Of a stretch of 64,000 nt of DNA, positions 17,469-24,666 are shown one piece after another; within the stretch, counting starts at the first letter, position 1; every line of letters begins with the position of its first letter. The position numbers and the translations under genes are program-made. Source of the DNA: Agrococcus sp. SGAir0287. Lineage in GTDB: Bacteria > Actinomycetota > Actinomycetes > Actinomycetales > Microbacteriaceae. Where the stretch lies: contig NZ_CP027942.1 in the NCBI RefSeq assembly GCF_005484985.1, positions 806,001 to 870,000 of the forward strand. The letters are read 5' to 3'. The notes beneath the pieces are model-generated. The model had not been told where the DNA came from, made no database searches, and saw only the letters and a list, made by a program, of their open reading frames with translations.

Positions 17469-17881
17469 TGATGCCGGTAGCGGTCCGGCGCGATCTCCCA
17501 CGGCTCGCGACCGATGAGCTCGGCGGCCGCGCGGAAGACGCACGACTCGATCGCGACGCGCCGATGCCAGTCGTCGTCGACGTGCAGCTGCACGAGCCGC
17601 TGGATGGGCAGGCGGAAGACCGTGATCGTGCGCTCGTGATGGTCGACCCACCACTGCGGCACCTCGGTGGCCGTCGGCGCGAGCTCGGACGGCGGCATGT
17701 CCGACCAGCGGAAGCGCGCACCGGCGAGCTCGTCGGGCCACAGCCCCAGCAGGTACTCCGCGGCGTCCGCGACCGTGTCCTCGAACCGCGTCTCGCGCGA
17801 CTCGAGCAGCGGCAGCACCGGCCCGGCCAGCGAGGACCTGGGACCCCGGTCGTGCCGTCGTCGGGTGCGTGCACGGGGCAT
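17465..17881 (-). CDS. zincin-like metallopeptidase-family protein lacking HExxH
   Basis: 138-residue protein of the small family annotated as metallopeptidases (Rv3259-like) that sits between DUF5719 and DUF3499 genes. The conserved body is present (RFEDTVADAAEYLLGLWPDEL, SELAPTATEVPQWWV, TITVFRLPIQRLV). Where true zincins carry HExxH this protein reads RRVAIESCVFRAAAEL, so no zinc-binding pair is left and activity is unlikely. ATG 17881 is chosen because a minus-strand -10 box TACGAT ends 7 nt before it (leaderless); ATG 17890 is an alternative three codons longer. It is divergent from the DUF3499 gene across 30 bp. Confidence 0.7.
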   Translation of the reverse strand: MPRARTRRRHDRGPRSSLAGPVLPLLESRETRFEDTVADAAEYLLGLWPDELAGARFRWSDMPPSELAPTATEVPQWWVDHHERTITVFRLPIQRLVQLHVDDDWHRRVAIESCVFRAAAELIGREPWEIAPDRYRHH

Positions 17882-17888
17882 GCTCCCC

Positions 17889-17904
17889 ATCGTACGAGTA
17901 GCCT
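17889..17904. promoter_or_regulatory. back-to-back leaderless promoters
   Basis: Minus strand TACGAT (plus ATCGTA, 17889-17894) lies 7 nt before ATG 17881. Plus strand TAGCCT (17899-17904) lies 7 nt before ATG 17912. The two -10 boxes are only 4 bp apart, so two polymerases could not occupy both at once. Confidence 0.5.
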
Positions 17905-17911
17905 GGGCGCG

Positions 17912-18130
17912 ATGGACGGCAGGCTGTGCTCGAGGCCCACGTGCCGCAACTACGCCGACCGCACGCTCACGTACGACTACGACGACCGCATGATGGCGAT
18001 CGGCCCGCTGCTCGACGCGAGGCAGGAGGGCGGCTACGACCTCTGCGACGTGCACGCCGCGCGCATCCAGCCGCCGGCCGGATGGACGATCGTGCAGCAC
18101 CGCGCCGACGCCGGGCGCACGGACGCCTGA
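17912..18130 (+). CDS. DUF3499 family small zinc-finger-like protein
   Basis: 72-residue protein: CSRPTC at residues 6-11, then LTYDYDDRMMAIGPLL and YDLCDVHAARI. The spaced Cys/His residues (C6, C11, C45, H48) look like a single metal site, and the pattern is that of actinobacterial DUF3499 proteins (Rv3258c-like). The start follows a -10 box by 7 nt with no SD, so the message is probably leaderless. It lies 39 bp before manB on the same strand, as in other actinobacteria. The function is unknown. Confidence 0.8.
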   Translation: MDGRLCSRPTCRNYADRTLTYDYDDRMMAIGPLLDARQEGGYDLCDVHAARIQPPAGWTIVQHRADAGRTDA

Positions 18131-18169
18131 GCGCCGCGACGGCCCGACCCGACACCGATTGGACCGACC

Positions 18170-19570
18170 ATGACCGACGCCGACGTCCTCGCCACGATCG
18201 TCAAGGCCTACGACGTGCGCGGGCTCGTCGACGGCCAGCTCACCCCTGACGTCGTGCGAGCGCTCGGCGCCGCCTTCCTCGACGAGGTGGGCGCGTCCGC
18301 TCCCGTGGTCATCGGCCACGACATGCGTCCCTCGTCGCCCGAGCTCGCCGCCGCCGCCGCCGAGGGCGTCGTCGCGCGCGGCGGCGACGTCGTGCGCATC
18401 GGGCTGTGCTCGACCGACGAGTCGTACTTCGCCTCGGGCAGCCTCGACGCGCCCGCGATCATGTTCACCGCATCCCACAACCCCGCGGCGTACAACGGCA
18501 TGAAGCTCTCGCGCGCCGGCGCGCAGGCCATGAGCCTCGACACGGGGCTCGCGGCGATCCGCGACCGCGCAGCCGGCTACCTCGCGTCCGGCATCCCGGA
18601 TGCGGTCGAGCGCGGGACGGTCGTCGACCGCGACGTCCTCGCCGACTACGCGAGCCTCCTGCGCTCGCTCGTCGACCTCTCCCGCAGCCGACCGCTGAAG
18701 GTCGTCGTCGACGCCGCGAACGGCATGGGCGGGCTCACGGTCCCCGCCGTGCTCGGCACCGCCGCAGGGCTTCCCGCGCTGCCCATCGAGGTCGTGCCCA
18801 TGTACTTCGAGCTCGACGGCACCTTCCCGAACCACGAGGCGAACCCCCTCGAGCCGAAGAACCTCGTCGACCTGCAGGCCGCGGTCGTGCAGCACGACGC
18901 CGACCTCGGGCTCGCCTTCGACGGCGACGCCGACCGGTGCTTCGTCGTCGACGAGCACGGCGCCGCCGTGTCGCCGTCGGCGATCTCGGCGATCGTCGCC
19001 CTGCGCGAGGTGCGTCGGGTGCAGGCTGAGGGGGAGACGGACGTCGTCGTGCTGCACAACCTCATCTCGTCGCGCATCGTGCCCGAGACCATCGTCGCCG
19101 CCGGCGCCACGCCCGTGCGCACGCGCGTCGGCCACTCGCTCATCAAGGCCGAGATGGCGCGCACGAACGCGGTCTTCGGCGGCGAGCACAGCGCGCACTA
19201 CTACTTCCGCGACTTCTTCGGCGCCGACAACGGCATGCTCGCGGCGCTGCACGTGCTCGCGCAGCTCGGCGCGTCCGACGAGCCGATGTCCTCGCTCGCC
19301 GCCCGCTTCACGCCGTACCACGCATCCGGCGAGATCAACTCGACCGTGCACGACGTGCCCGCCGCCTACGCGCGCATCGTCGAGGCGTTCGCGCACGACG
19401 GCGTGCTCGACGACCTCGACGGCCTGTTCCTCACCGCCCACGACGGGTCGTGGTGGCTGTCCGTGCGCCCGTCGAACACCGAGCCGCTGCTGCGCCTCAA
19501 CGTCGAGGCGGAGGATGCTGGGACCATGGAACGCATCCGGGACGCCGCGCTCGCAATCATCCGCGCCTGA
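18170..19570 (+). CDS. manB: phosphomannomutase/phosphoglucomutase
   Basis: 466-residue alpha-D-phosphohexomutase converting mannose-6-phosphate to mannose-1-phosphate, and possibly glucose-6-phosphate as well. The phosphoserine is S102 in TASHNPAAYNGMK; the metal loop DGDADRC is near residue 250, the sugar loop GGEHSAHYYFRD near 340 and the phosphate loop RPSNTEPLLR near 435. Length is typical. There is no strong SD, so translation may depend on coupling with DUF3499. With manA it completes the supply line to GDP-mannose. The last 13 codons, including the stop, are duplicated downstream. Confidence 0.93.
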   Translation: MTDADVLATIVKAYDVRGLVDGQLTPDVVRALGAAFLDEVGASAPVVIGHDMRPSSPELAAAAAEGVVARGGDVVRIGLCSTDESYFASGSLDAPAIMFTASHNPAAYNGMKLSRAGAQAMSLDTGLAAIRDRAAGYLASGIPDAVERGTVVDRDVLADYASLLRSLVDLSRSRPLKVVVDAANGMGGLTVPAVLGTAAGLPALPIEVVPMYFELDGTFPNHEANPLEPKNLVDLQAAVVQHDADLGLAFDGDADRCFVVDEHGAAVSPSAISAIVALREVRRVQAEGETDVVVLHNLISSRIVPETIVAAGATPVRTRVGHSLIKAEMARTNAVFGGEHSAHYYFRDFFGADNGMLAALHVLAQLGASDEPMSSLAARFTPYHASGEINSTVHDVPAAYARIVEAFAHDGVLDDLDGLFLTAHDGSWWLSVRPSNTEPLLRLNVEAEDAGTMERIRDAALAIIRA

Positions 19571-19762
19571 GTCGTCGTGAGGGTCGGCGTGGCGCCCGGA
19601 TGCTGCCCGACGCGCGCCGCGGAACGGGTGTGCTGGTCGCATCCTGATGATCCGAGGGTCCGCGTCGTCCGCCGGCTCGCACGCGGACGGCTCGGGGCGT
19701 GCGGCGTGCTGCGGTCCGCCGACCGCATCCGGGACGCTGCGCTGGCGATCATCCGCGCCTGA
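19532..19762 (+). repeat. direct repeat of the manB 3' end
   Basis: The final 39 nt of manB (19532-19570) recur at 19724-19762, exactly 192 bp on. They encode [12 protein letters not shown] plus stop in both places. The three differences (gcc/gct, ctc/ctg, gca/gcg) are all synonymous. The 153 bp between the copies encode nothing recognisable as mutase. This looks like the tail of a second mutase gene, or the two ends of a lost element that had inserted at the gene's 3' end. Confidence 0.75.
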
Positions 19763-19814
19763 CGCGTCTCGCCACCCGTCGCCTCGCCCGCGCGCCGGGT
19801 GGGAGGATGAAGGC

Positions 19815-21260
<1,446 letters not shown>

Positions 21261-21298
21261 GGGCGCAGGGACGACGAGCCGACGTCGTCCCTACGCCC
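21261..21298. terminator. strong hairpin after sahH, convergent
   Basis: GGGCGcAGGGACGACG (21261-21276) pairs with CGTCGTCCCTaCGCCC (21283-21298), with one mismatch in 16 and a 6-nt loop. It includes the stop codon of the facing membrane-protein gene, so it can serve both strands. Confidence 0.7.
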
Positions 21299-21932
21299 AC
21301 CACGGCCAGAGGAACGCCGCGCGGCCCAGCTCCGCGAGCACGACGAACACCACGAGCAGCACGAGCGCCGTGCCGACGACCGCGGCCAGCGCGAGCGTCA
21401 CGGCGAGGCGCGGTCGGCGCATGTGCCACGGCGCGTCCGCAGGCAGGACGCCGAGCTGCCGCGCACGGGCCGCGGACATCCAGACGCCGCCGATGCGCTC
21501 GCGTGCCGTCTCGAGGTCGGCCTCGGCGAAGCCGCGTCCGTCGAGGCGCGCGAGGATGCGGCCGTCCTGACCGACGACGAGCCAGCGCTCGACGTCCGCG
21601 CCCACGCGGATGCCACGGGACGTCGCGCCCGGCGTGCGATGGACGATGCCGCCCGCGATGGCGTCGAGCGGCACCGTCGTCGCCGCCGCGTCGCGGCCGA
21701 GGCGCAGCATGGCTCCTGCACCGGGAAGGTCGACCTCGATGCGGCGTCGCCGCAGCGCCTGCCACTGCCACGCCGGGACGCCGATGGCGAGGAGCGCCAG
21801 CGCGGCGCCCACCGGGCCGATGAGCGCGCCGACCGCGAAGATCGCCATGCCCGCGACCGCGAGCGCGAGCCCGAGCCACGAGGCGAAGATGCGACGCCAG
21901 GAGGCGCGGGCGACGAACGCAGGGCGGTCCAC
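21291..21932 (-). CDS. PH-domain-like membrane protein, hypothetical
   Basis: 213 residues starting at GTG 21932 (VDRPAFVARASWRR). Two membrane segments lie close together near the N-terminus (ASWLGLALAVAGMAIFAVGALIG and a second), followed by a soluble stretch with beta character (RRRRIEVDLPGAGAMLRL ... RWLVVGQDGRILARLDGRGF), and a last membrane segment near the C-terminus (LALAAVVGTALVLLVVFVVLA). The middle resembles bacterial PH-like domains but no firm family is recognised. A longer version from ATG 22004 adds a low-complexity Arg/Pro stretch and is less likely. No function is proposed. Confidence 0.6.
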   Translation of the reverse strand: MDRPAFVARASWRRIFASWLGLALAVAGMAIFAVGALIGPVGAALALLAIGVPAWQWQALRRRRIEVDLPGAGAMLRLGRDAAATTVPLDAIAGGIVHRTPGATSRGIRVGADVERWLVVGQDGRILARLDGRGFAEADLETARERIGGVWMSAARARQLGVLPADAPWHMRRPRLAVTLALAAVVGTALVLLVVFVVLAELGRAAFLWPWWA

Positions 21933-22058
21933 GCCTCGAGCATCCCAGCCTCGGCCGGGCGCTGGCTCACGGGACCGCGCAGGAGATGATCCCGAGCGGC
22001 GCATCGAGCGCGATGCACCCTCGACCTTGCGCCCGCGCGCATCTCGTGCGCGAGCGAC

Positions 22059-22577
22059 TCAGTCGTCGAGGCCCTCGCCGAGCGCGCGCAGCAGACGGGC
22101 GAGGCGTCGACGGTCGTCGTCGCCCATGCCGGCGAGCAGTCGGTGCTCGGCGTCGAGCAGCGCGTCGAGCGCCGAGTCGACGCGGTCGAGCCCGTCGTCG
22201 GTGAGGCGGACGCGGGTCGACCGACGGTCGCTGTCGTGGGCCATGCGCTCGACGAGCCCGCGCGCGGCGAGCCCGTCGATGCGGTTCGTCATCGTGCCGC
22301 TCGTGACCATGGTCTGCGCGATGAGCTCCTTCGGGGTCAACGCGCCATCCGCGCGCCGCAGCGCCGCCAGCACGTCCCACTCCCACGCCTCGAGCCCCGC
22401 ATCCGCGAATGCCGCCGCGCGCACGCGCTGGAGGCGGCGCGCGAGCCTCGTGAGCCGGGACAGGACCGCGAAGGGGGCGACGTCGGCGTCGGGGCGCACG
22501 CGCACCCACTGCGCGATGATGTCGTCGACCTCGTCGTGTGCGGGCACGACGCCAGTCTCGCATCCCGCCGATGGCAT
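22059..22577 (-). CDS. MarR-family transcription regulator
   Basis: 172-residue winged-helix regulator. The recognition part is LTPKELIAQTMVTSGTMTNRIDGLAARGLVER, followed by the wing DRRSTRVRLTDDG, as in MarR proteins; helices at both ends would form the dimer interface. ATG 22577 gives an added N-terminus; GTG 22547 (VPAHDEVDD) is the other candidate and fits the usual family length better. It is divergent from terC across a short region with an inverted repeat, so it may control itself and terC. The ligand is unknown. Confidence 0.82.
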   Translation of the reverse strand: MPSAGCETGVVPAHDEVDDIIAQWVRVRPDADVAPFAVLSRLTRLARRLQRVRAAAFADAGLEAWEWDVLAALRRADGALTPKELIAQTMVTSGTMTNRIDGLAARGLVERMAHDSDRRSTRVRLTDDGLDRVDSALDALLDAEHRLLAGMGDDDRRRLARLLRALGEGLDD

Positions 22578-22579
22578 GG

Positions 22580-22606
22580 ATTGCTATGGGAATGCCCAGC
22601 ATTGCT
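22580..22606. promoter_or_regulatory. candidate MarR operator
   Basis: ATTGCT occurs at 22580-22585 and 22601-22606, 21 bp apart (two helical turns), and brackets a short palindrome TGGG-AATG-CCCA (22587-22598). The site lies right upstream of the MarR start and 60-90 bp before terC. This is a candidate only. Confidence 0.3.
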
Positions 22607-22667
22607 GCACCCGAGTCGGCGTTGCGATCCTGAACTCGTCCATCGCACCCGTCGGGGAGGGGCCTTC

Positions 22668-23759
22668 GTGGAGGTCAGCCTGCTGGTCTGGATCGTCACG
22701 ATCGCCGTGACGATCGCGTTCTTCGTGTTCGAGTTCTTCGCGCACGTGCGCACGCCGCACGAGCCGTCGCTCGGCGAGGCGGCGCGCTGGTCGGCGTTCT
22801 ACATCGGGCTCGCGCTGCTCTTCGGCGTCGGCATCGGCCTCGTGTCGGGGTGGGACTTCGGCGGCGAGTACTTCGCCGGGTACCTGACGGAGAAGGCGCT
22901 CTCCGTCGACAACATCTTCGTCTTCCTCCTCGTCATGACGGCGTTCGCGGTGCCGCGCGAGTACCAGCAGAAGGTGCTGCTCATCGGCATCGTGATCGCG
23001 CTCGTCATGCGCGGCGGGTTCATCGCCGCGGGCTCCGCGCTCATCTCGAACTTCTCGTGGATCTTCTACGTCTTCGGCGCGCTGCTGCTCGTGCTCGCAT
23101 GGCGCCAGGCGTTCTCGGACCATGAGGCGGACCCGACGAACAGCCGTGCGATGCGCTTCCTTCGACGTCGCCTGCCGGTCACGGAGAAGTACCACGGCGA
23201 CCGGCTCACCGTCGAGCTCGACGGCAAGCGCTACGTCACGCCCATGCTGCTCACGATCGTCGCGATCGGCGTCGTCGACCTCATCTTCGCCGTCGACTCC
23301 ATCCCCGCGATCTACGGCCTGACGTCGGAGGCGTACATCGTCTTCACCGCGAACGCGTTCGCGCTCATGGGCCTGCGGCAGCTGTACTTCCTCGTCGGCG
23401 GCCTGCTCAAGCGGCTGGTCTACCTCGCGCAGGGCCTCGCGTTCATCCTCGCCTTCATCGGCGTCAAGCTGCTGCTGCACGCCCTCCACGTCAACGAGCT
23501 GCCCTTCGTCAACGGCGGCGAGCCGCTCGAGCAGGTGCCCGAGATCCCGACGTGGCTCTCGCTCATCGTCATCGCCGCGACGATCGTCGTCGCCACGATC
23601 GCGAGCCTCGTCAAGACCCGAGGACAGCTGCCCGAGGCCGAGGAGCAGCCGCACGCCGGCGACCCCGGGCTCGACGTGGGACCCGAGGGCGACGAGGACG
23701 TCGAGGCCGAGCGTCGCGCCGACGATCGCGACCGTCGCGCGTCCGACGAGGCACGCTGA
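22668..23759 (+). CDS. TerC/Alx-family integral membrane protein
   Basis: 363-residue TerC-family protein with about nine membrane segments. The diagnostic acidic motifs are present: FLTEKALSVDNIFVF-like text near residue 80 (YLTEKALSVDNIFVFLLV) and DLIFAVDSIPAI in the second half. Such proteins are tied to metal (Mn) export to membrane metalloenzymes and to tellurite resistance. The last ~50 residues are acidic and soluble. GTG 22668 follows GGGGAGGGG. Adjacent to a MarR gene, which may regulate it. Confidence 0.88.
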   Translation: MEVSLLVWIVTIAVTIAFFVFEFFAHVRTPHEPSLGEAARWSAFYIGLALLFGVGIGLVSGWDFGGEYFAGYLTEKALSVDNIFVFLLVMTAFAVPREYQQKVLLIGIVIALVMRGGFIAAGSALISNFSWIFYVFGALLLVLAWRQAFSDHEADPTNSRAMRFLRRRLPVTEKYHGDRLTVELDGKRYVTPMLLTIVAIGVVDLIFAVDSIPAIYGLTSEAYIVFTANAFALMGLRQLYFLVGGLLKRLVYLAQGLAFILAFIGVKLLLHALHVNELPFVNGGEPLEQVPEIPTWLSLIVIAATIVVATIASLVKTRGQLPEAEEQPHAGDPGLDVGPEGDEDVEAERRADDRDRRASDEAR

Positions 23760-23787
23760 CGCGGACGGCGGCGCGGTGCGCGCCTCG

Positions 23788-23793
23788 TAGGCT
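23788..23793 (+). promoter_or_regulatory. -10 box of the tRNA-Gln gene
   Basis: TAGGCT, 11 nt before the first base of the tRNA. It has the same TANNNT form as the boxes of the protein genes here. Confidence 0.55.
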
Positions 23794-23804
23794 GGAGGGC
23801 GCGA

Positions 23805-23876
23805 TCCGCCATGGTGTAACGGCAGCACGCCGGCCTTTGGAGCCGTGCAGTCCAGGTTCGAATCCTGGTGGCGGAG
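23805..23876 (+). tRNA. tRNA-Gln (anticodon TTG)
   Basis: 72-nt cloverleaf. The acceptor TCCGCCA (23805-23811) pairs with TGGCGGA (23869-23875), with discriminator G at 23876. The D arm is GTGT...GCAC. The anticodon loop CTTTGGA holds TTG at 23837-23839. The T arm is CCAGG-TTCGAAT-CCTGG. The first anticodon-stem pair is a C-T mismatch. CCA is not encoded. It lies 1.7 kb upstream of the glmU-prs pair. Confidence 0.93.
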
Positions 23877-23884
23877 CGCCTCGC

Positions 23885-23890
23885 TACGCT
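23885..23890 (+). promoter_or_regulatory. -10 box TACGCT before a leaderless micro-ORF
   Basis: TACGCT begins 8 nt after the tRNA and ends 6 nt before ATG 23897. Read-through from the tRNA promoter is an alternative source of transcript. Confidence 0.45.
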
Positions 23891-23896
23891 CGCTGC

Positions 23897-23935
23897 ATGC
23901 GCATCGCGAGCCCGGCCGGACGGCGCAGCTCGTGA
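23897..23935 (+). CDS. leaderless 12-residue micro-ORF coupled to the next gene
   Basis: Encodes MRIASPAGRRSS then stop. Its ATG is 6 nt after the -10 box TACGCT, the spacing of leaderless genes in this window. Its TGA (23933-23935) overlaps the GTG (23932-23934) of the next gene, which has no SD. The same layout is seen at 29582 and 62500. The peptide itself may be irrelevant: ribosomes finishing it could restart on the overlapping GTG. There is no direct evidence of translation. Confidence 0.45.
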   Translation: MRIASPAGRRSS

Positions 23936-24453
23936 CCCACGACGCTGCCGTCGCCGCGGTGCGCGCCACGATCGACGACGCCGTGCGGCGCCTCGCCGCC
24001 GCGGGTGCGCGCGAGGAGTGGCTCGGCGAGGTCGTGGTGCCGCGTCGCATCCTCGGCGTCGGCCGGCCGCCGCGCATCGACCGCCGCGGGCGCGTCTGGA
24101 GGGTCGGAGCGCTGCTGCTCGCACGCGACGGATCCGTGCATGCCACGGGCACGATCACGCGCGTGACGGATCCCGGCCGACCGCAGGGGCTCACGGCATC
24201 GGTGGAGCTGCGGCGCGCGGAGCGGGCGGCGGCGCTCGCGGGCGGCTTCGCGCTCGGGGAGGTCGTGAACCACGGCACCGCGCCCATCCCGATCGACGCA
24301 TCCCTCGTCGACGCGCCCGCGGATGCGGTGCTCGCGATCCGCGACGACGTCGCGTGGGTGCGGTGGGGTCGCACCGCGGCGGAGCGCACGCGGCTCGACG
24401 CCTACCTCGCCGACCAGGTCGACCTGCTGGTGCATCCGCCGCAGGGCGCCTGA
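23932..24453 (+). CDS. hypothetical protein
   Basis: 173 residues from GTG 23932 (VTHDAAVAAVRATIDDAVRRL). It looks soluble and single-domain, with an N-terminal amphipathic helix, then a beta-rich body (RILGVGRPPRIDRRGRVW, RVGALLLARDGSVHATGTI) and a C-terminal DAYLADQVDLLVHPPQGA. I do not recognise the family. There is no SD; the start is set by the GTGA overlap with the micro-ORF. It stands alone between tRNA-Gln and glmU and is followed by a strong hairpin. Confidence 0.7.
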   Translation: MTHDAAVAAVRATIDDAVRRLAAAGAREEWLGEVVVPRRILGVGRPPRIDRRGRVWRVGALLLARDGSVHATGTITRVTDPGRPQGLTASVELRRAERAAALAGGFALGEVVNHGTAPIPIDASLVDAPADAVLAIRDDVAWVRWGRTAAERTRLDAYLADQVDLLVHPPQGA

Positions 24454-24483
24454 GCCCGCACGCCGCTCCTCTCCGTCATCGGG

Positions 24484-24569
24484 ACTGGCCACGAAGGGCT
24501 GCCCTTCGTGGCCATTGGTCGCCTCCCGTGGCCACCGTGGCGCCATTCGTGGCCAGTCGTGACCGGTCA
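24484..24569. repeat. cluster of GTGGCCA motifs and a palindrome upstream of glmU
   Basis: ACTGGCCACGAA (24484-24495) is mirrored by TTCGTGGCCAGT (24547-24558). Two further GTGGCCA copies lie between, one of them as GTGGCCACCGTGGC. Next comes the perfect palindrome TGACCGGTCA (24560-24569). The cluster is unlike the rest of the intergenic DNA. It could be a REP-like element or an operator array. Confidence 0.55.
24486..24514. terminator. 13-bp perfect hairpin
   Basis: TGGCCACGAAGGG (24486-24498) and CCCTTCGTGGCCA (24502-24514) form a perfect 13-bp stem with a 3-nt loop CTG, 33 bp after the preceding stop. No T-run follows, so it is either a T-less actinobacterial terminator or part of the local repeat cluster. 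Confidence 0.6.
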
Positions 24570-24631
24570 GGGCCAGCGCGATGGCGGGTAGGGGCGGTCA
24601 CCCGGCGTGCCGCACGACGCGCGAGGAGCGA

Positions 24632-24637
24632 TACGGT
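24632..24637 (+). promoter_or_regulatory. -10 box TACGGT of glmU
   Basis: TACGGT is 29 nt before the glmU ATG, giving a leader of about 23 nt that contains GAGGGAAGG as RBS. No clear -35. Confidence 0.45.
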
Positions 24638-24666
24638 GGATGCCGGTCAGACGAGGGAAGGTGCGG

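Noticed and set aside
23805..23876. tRNA-Gln as an attachment site of a genomic island
   Set aside because: No second copy of the tRNA 3' end and no integrase were seen in the window; the following genes are ordinary.
24486..24558. CRISPR array from the repeated GTGGCCA units
   Set aside because: Units are 7-12 bp, unevenly spaced and partly inverted, and no cas genes are present.
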